8,762 nt of DNA from NCBI GenBank assembly GCA_023413185.1, contig JAEZQD010000075.1, positions 1-8,762 of the forward strand. The letters run 5' to 3'. The notes below the pieces were generated by a model. That model saw only the letters and a list, made by a program, of their open reading frames with translations. It had not been told where the DNA came from and searched no databases. The stretch is from Bacillota bacterium (lineage in GTDB: Bacteria; Bacillota; Clostridia; Oscillospirales; Ruminococcaceae). Shown here in pieces: positions 6,097-8,762 of this stretch (the stretch's first letter is position 1; each line of letters opens with the position of its first letter). Made by a program: the position numbers and the translations under genes.

Positions 6097-6101
6097 AGCA
6101 A

Positions 6102-6133
6102 GCAGGGTTATACTATTATAATATATACCCTGC
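6102..6133. repeat. AT-cored palindrome in the dnaA control region
   Basis: GCAGGGT (6102-6108) and ACCCTGC (6127-6133) are perfect inverted arms around an 18-base A/T-only core but for one C. With a one-base bulge the pairing extends by about four pairs. It lies at the expected dnaA transcription start, so it could be an operator or a local melting site; no family is recognised. Confidence 0.5.
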
Positions 6134-6150
6134 ATAGCCGGTTTAAATCT

Positions 6151-6206
6151 GCGGCGTTTCGCCGCTGTTTTTGCGTTTTTGCCCCCTTCCCCTATCCTGC
6201 GGGGGC
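6151..6206 (+). terminator. Terminator-like hairpins in the dnaA leader
   Basis: A perfect 6-bp all-GC hairpin, GCGGCG-TTT-CGCCGC (6151-6165), is followed by TGTTTTTGCGTTTTT (6166-6180). A second stem, GCCCCC (6181-6186) with GGGGGC (6201-6206), follows at once. Both lie downstream of the putative dnaA promoter and more than 230 bases before the dnaA start. The first has the form of an intrinsic terminator and would either attenuate dnaA or end a short RNA of about 70 bases. From 6283 to 6440 I see no clear element other than the dnaA ribosome site. Confidence 0.5.
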
Positions 6207-6240
6207 GATAATTTGGCGGACAATCTTGTACAGCGGATTG

Positions 6241-6282
6241 TTTTGCACCATCTTTCCACTGCAATTTCACGGTTTTTTCACG
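6241..6282 (+). promoter_or_regulatory. Four degenerate DnaA boxes at exact 11-bp spacing
   Basis: Four nonamers of the form NNTTNCACN start at 6241, 6252, 6263 and 6274: TTTTGCACC, CTTTCCACT, AATTTCACG and TTTTTCACG. Their CAC cores are exactly 11 bases apart, so all would face one side of the helix. They resemble the DnaA box TTATCCACA with two to five mismatches each. Their position upstream of dnaA corresponds to the box cluster used for autoregulation and origin function in other Firmicutes. DnaA binding is inference. Confidence 0.5.
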
Positions 6283-6440
6283 GTTTGCGCGGCAAACTAT
6301 GCAACTTTTGTATTTTCTGGGCTGTATGATGAGGGGCAACACACATCCCCCCTGCCACGCGGTCTTTTTCAGTCGACGCGCAGGGCGTTTTTCGGGCGGG
6401 TGTCCCCTGTCCCAAAATCTATTATGGAAACGGAGCACGG

Positions 6441-7790
6441 ATGTTTATGGAATCATTTGACGATGTTTTTTCGCTTGTCCGCGATTATTGCAGGCAGGAC
6501 CTGTCCGAAGCGGCTCATAAGATCTGGATTCAGTGCATCGAGCCGGTAAGCCTCGAAAACAACGTCGCAACACTCTATGTAAAATCCGATTTTCAGAAGA
6601 AAATCATCGACCAAAAGTATAAGGACCTGCTCGACCGCGCGTTCTGTGACGTGCTGGGCTTTGACGTATCGGTCAACGTCATCACCAGCTCCGACCGCGC
6701 CACAAACGATGCGGAGCACTACGCAATGAGCAACAGCCGCCTGCCCGCCGACATCGGCGCGGCGTTTGGCACGGGAGAGTACGAATACACCTTTCAAACC
6801 TTTATTGTGGGCAGCGGCAACAAGTTTGCCCATGCGGCATCGGTGGCGGTTGCCACAAAGCCGTCGGGTGCTTACAACCCGCTGTTTATCTACGGCGAAT
6901 CGGGGCTTGGCAAGACCCATCTGCTCTATGCCATATTAAATGAAATTCGCAAAAACTACAAGCATATGTGCATCATCTACGTAAAAGGCGAGGAGTTCAC
7001 CAACGAGCTGATTGCCGCCATACAGAACAAGACGACCACCGAGTTTCACTCCAAGTACCGCACCGCGGATATCCTGCTCGTGGATGACATTCAGTTCATC
7101 GGCGGCAAGGAGAGCACGCAGGAGGAGTTCTTTCACACCTTTAACTCGCTGTACAGCGCGGGCAAGCAGATTGTGCTGACCAGTGACCGCCCCCCCAAGG
7201 AGATTAAAACCCTCGAGGACCGCCTGCGCACCCGTTTTGAAAGCGGTCTGCTCGCCGATATTCAGGCGCCCGATTTTGAGACACGCATCGCGATTATTCG
7301 CCGCAAGGCGGAGCTTTTGAACTTTGATATCCCCGACGAGGTGTCGGAGTATATTGCAAACCGCCTAAAGAACAACATCCGCCAGCTCGAAGGCGCAGTA
7401 AAGAAGCTCAAGGCGTACAAGCTGCTTGCGGGCACCGCACCGTCGCTCTCGATAGCGCAGAACGCGATACGCGACATTCTAAACGACAACCAGCCCGTTC
7501 CCTACACGGTAGAGCGCATCATCGGCGAGGTGGCAAAGACCTACGGCATACAGCCGGTGGATATCCGCTCCAAAAAGCGTTCCGCGGGCATCTCTCAGGC
7601 ACGGCAGGTGTCGGCGTACATCGTGCGTGAGATCACGCAGATGTCTATGTCCGCCATCGGCGAGGAGTTTGGCGGGCGAGATCATTCCACCATTGTTTAC
7701 GCCATCGGTCAGGTAGAGGAACGCATGGCAAAGGACCGCCGCTACCGCGAAACGGTAGAGGACATCCTAAAAAACATCCGCGACAACTAA
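6441..7790 (+). CDS. dnaA: Chromosomal replication initiator protein DnaA
   Basis: 449-residue AAA+ initiator that binds DnaA boxes, melts the origin and recruits the replicative helicase. Domain I covers residues 1-85; the domain II linker is short (about 86-113). The AAA+ domain has Walker A GESGLGKTH (152-160), Walker B LLVDDIQFI (212-220), sensor I in LTSDRPP (246-252), a box VII arginine finger in RLRTRFESGL (261-270) and sensor II in NNIRQLEGAV (311-320). Domain IV carries the DNA-binding signature EFGGRDHSTIVYA (409-421), so standard box recognition is expected. GGAG (6432-6435) lies 5 bases before ATG 6441 and 11 before ATG 6447; the latter gives MESFDDVF, the usual family start, and is a credible alternative. 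It is flanked by box clusters on both sides, as expected for an autoregulated dnaA at the origin. Confidence 0.98.
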   Translation: MFMESFDDVFSLVRDYCRQDLSEAAHKIWIQCIEPVSLENNVATLYVKSDFQKKIIDQKYKDLLDRAFCDVLGFDVSVNVITSSDRATNDAEHYAMSNSRLPADIGAAFGTGEYEYTFQTFIVGSGNKFAHAASVAVATKPSGAYNPLFIYGESGLGKTHLLYAILNEIRKNYKHMCIIYVKGEEFTNELIAAIQNKTTTEFHSKYRTADILLVDDIQFIGGKESTQEEFFHTFNSLYSAGKQIVLTSDRPPKEIKTLEDRLRTRFESGLLADIQAPDFETRIAIIRRKAELLNFDIPDEVSEYIANRLKNNIRQLEGAVKKLKAYKLLAGTAPSLSIAQNAIRDILNDNQPVPYTVERIIGEVAKTYGIQPVDIRSKKRSAGISQARQVSAYIVREITQMSMSAIGEEFGGRDHSTIVYAIGQVEERMAKDRRYRETVEDILKNIRDN

Positions 7791-7823
7791 ACGACGCGGC
7801 TTTTTGGGGAAAACACAGGGTGG

Positions 7824-7988
7824 TTTTTCACATTTTTGATTCCACAGTTTTCACAGCTATTTCCCGTTTAGTTGCTTTTGTTTACATAAAACAGGCGCTT
7901 CTTCACGAGTTTTCAACATTTTCTACAGAGTTTTCAACACCGCGTGCAAAACGGATTTTGTTTTTCACTTTCTCACTTTTTCTGCACA
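7824..7988 (+). promoter_or_regulatory. Cluster of degenerate DnaA boxes in oriC
   Basis: All candidate boxes point the same way: TTTTTCACA (7824), GATTCCACA (7838), GTTTTCACA (7847), TTTTCAACA (7910), TTTTCTACA (7919), TTTTCAACA (7931), TTTTTCACT (7961), TTTCTCACT (7969) and TTCTGCACA (7980). The sites at 7838 and 7847 abut exactly, as do those at 7910 and 7919. Each differs from TTATCCACA at two or more positions, with T common at position 3. Which of them bind DnaA cannot be told from sequence. Confidence 0.6.
7907..7939 (+). repeat. Exact 12-bp direct repeat with box-like cores
   Basis: GAGTTTTCAACA occurs at 7907-7918 and again at 7928-7939, a period of 21 bases or about two helical turns. 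A related TTTTCTACA sits between them. The repeat suggests a lineage-specific origin iteron rather than chance. Confidence 0.6.
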
Positions 7989-8065
7989 GCGGTGTACGCA
8001 AAACTTTCGCCCCGTTTTTGTGATGACGGCGCGGTTTGTAAGCAATGTCAACAAATCAACCGCCC

Positions 8066-8080
8066 CTACTACTACTACTA
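8066..8080 (+). promoter_or_regulatory. DnaA-trio element
   Basis: Five perfect CTA triplets in a row directly precede the AT tract. On the complementary strand they read 3'-GAT-5' five times, which is the DnaA-trio motif that carries DnaA onto single-stranded DNA during unwinding in Bacillus. Placement between a GC-rich stretch and the AT-rich tract, with box-like sites upstream in the same orientation, matches the known architecture. The run is more regular than the mixed triplets I recall for Bacillus subtilis. Confidence 0.8.
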
Positions 8081-8101
8081 TCTTTTTATATATTATATAT
8101 A
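8081..8101. other. AT-rich DNA unwinding element
   Basis: After TC the tract is made only of A and T (8083-8101), with alternating TA steps that melt easily. It adjoins the DnaA-trio run and is the most AT-rich stretch in the dnaA-dnaN gap, so it is the likely site of initial strand opening. Confidence 0.75.
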
Positions 8102-8272
8102 CCGACATACAAAAAAAACGAATGGTTTTTTCGTCCCGCGCCACATTATGCTTTACCGATGCGCAAAACCCGGGCGTACAAAGCAACGGCAAACAGATTA
8201 GTATGGCACAGGTTCACACGACCCCATCCCCTTTACCCGGTTCACATGCAAATAGACAGGAGAGTGAAGGAT

Positions 8273-8762
8273 ATGATTATAAACTGCAACAAGGCGCAGC
8301 TCGGCGAGGCGATCAACAACGTTTCGCGGGCTGTGGCAGCCAAAACCACCATCGAGGCGCTGGAGGGTATTCTGCTTTGTGCGAGCAGCACAGGGCTGAA
8401 GCTGACCGCCTACGACCTGGAGCTTGGCATCAGCACCGAGATTGAGGCGGACGTCAAACAGGAGGGAGCCGTTATCATCTCCGCGCGGCTGCTGCTGGAT
8501 ATGGTACGGCGCATGCCCAGCGAGCGCGTACAGATATCGTGCGGCGAAAAGAATGCCACTGTTATTACAGGCGGGGCAACCCAGTTTGATATTATTGGCA
8601 TGAACGCCGAGGAGTACCCCGAGCTGCCCCAGCTAAGCGACAGCGACGAGGTGTCGATCGGTGCGGTGACGCTCAAAAGCATGATTGCCCAAACCATCTT
8701 CTCGGTAGCGGTTACCGATACCCGCCCCGTACAGACCGGCTCGCTGTTTGAGATTGCCGACC
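8273..8762 (+). CDS. dnaN: DNA polymerase III beta subunit (sliding clamp), 5' part
   Basis: The reading frame opens at ATG 8273 and is still open at the right edge, giving 163 residues of a protein normally near 370. DnaN is the ring-shaped clamp that tethers the replicative polymerase to DNA. The start MIINCNKAQLGEAINNVSRAV is a family-typical opening. Clamp landmarks follow: TAYDLELGI (46-54), FDIIGMNAEEYPELP (105-119) and FSVAVTDTRPVQTG (143-156). Domain I and the start of domain II are present. A ribosome site, AGGAG (8258-8262), lies 10 bases upstream. It follows dnaA across oriC in the same direction, the conserved order. Confidence 0.95.
   Translation, partial: MIINCNKAQLGEAINNVSRAVAAKTTIEALEGILLCASSTGLKLTAYDLELGISTEIEADVKQEGAVIISARLLLDMVRRMPSERVQISCGEKNATVITGGATQFDIIGMNAEEYPELPQLSDSDEVSIGAVTLKSMIAQTIFSVAVTDTRPVQTGSLFEIAD

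Larger units (their letters stand above)
7791..8272. other. Probable oriC, dnaA-dnaN intergenic region
   Basis: This 482-base non-coding region between dnaA and dnaN has the order seen in Bacillus subtilis oriC: a run of DnaA-box-like nonamers (7824-7988), two further weak boxes (8045-8061), a GC-rich stretch (8060-8066), tandem CTA triplets (8066-8080) and an AT-only tract (8081-8101). No perfect TTATCCACA occurs on either strand. An A/T stem (AAAAAAC 8113-8119 with GTTTTTT 8125-8131) follows the AT tract. I see no clear dnaN promoter in 8132-8257. Confidence 0.85.

Noticed and set aside
5996..6121. Short plus-strand frame starting ATGGCGTGC with GGAGG some 18 bases before it
   Set aside because: The site is too far from the ATG, the product of about 41 residues has no recognisable features, and its end overlaps the dnaA promoter.
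6104..6126. A second DnaA-trio/unwinding site upstream of dnaA
   Set aside because: Only two or three CTA/TTA triplets are present and the nearby boxes lie on the wrong side for the known architecture.
5896..6438. Minus-strand frame of 180 residues in the araC-dnaA gap
   Set aside because: It crosses the promoters, palindrome, leader hairpins and box array, shows no family motifs and has a composition typical of translated non-coding DNA.
8020..8445. Plus-strand frame through oriC into dnaN
   Set aside because: It reads across the CTA triplets and AT tract and then out of frame through dnaN, whose real frame is unambiguous.

Overview
The window is the chromosomal replication-origin region of a Clostridia-type Firmicute. 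The gene order jag-yidC-yidD-rnpA-rpmH (all minus strand), then dnaA-dnaN (plus strand), is the classical Gram-positive origin neighbourhood. The protein sequences, the fairly high GC content and the palindromic intergenic repeats suggest an Oscillospirales/Ruminococcaceae-like gut lineage. That taxonomic placement is inference, not a database result. Genes diverge from the dnaA side, so all run co-directionally with replication if the origin lies where its sequence signals indicate.

Layout. Bases 1-337 are non-coding and hold several copies of a short palindromic repeat, then a hairpin terminator. Bases 338-1330 encode Jag/KhpB with an unusual C-terminal tail of eleven tyrosine-glycine-acidic-basic-proline repeats. 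Bases 1331-1823 are a structured intergenic region with its own sigma-A-like promoter for jag and overlapping hairpins behind yidC. Bases 1824-3849 carry yidC, yidD, rnpA and rpmH, read from one near-consensus promoter (TTGACA-18-TATAAT at 3892-3921), with an attenuator hairpin between rpmH and rnpA. Bases 4095-5866 hold a two-gene insert: an AraC-family regulator overlapping by 4 bases a DMT/EamA-family exporter. Bases 5867-6440 hold the divergent araC/dnaA control region with a dnaA promoter, a terminator-like leader hairpin and four degenerate DnaA boxes spaced exactly 11 bp apart. Bases 6441-7790 are dnaA. Bases 7791-8272 are the probable oriC: degenerate DnaA boxes, a GC-rich stretch, five perfect CTA triplets (the DnaA-trio element) and an AT-rich unwinding region. 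dnaN starts at 8273 and runs off the right edge.

How the genes work together. DnaA binds its boxes on both sides of its own gene and melts the AT-rich tract next to the trios; DnaN is the sliding clamp of the replisome. RpmH (ribosomal protein bL34), RnpA (RNase P protein), YidD/YidC (membrane protein insertion) and Jag (RNA-binding KH/R3H protein) form the usual translation and membrane-biogenesis cluster. The AraC-EamA pair looks like an accessory sensor/exporter module inserted between rpmH and dnaA, which are normally neighbours. I did not find an entirely new multi-gene system. The most interesting material is non-coding (origin architecture and structured leaders), together with the Jag repeat tail.
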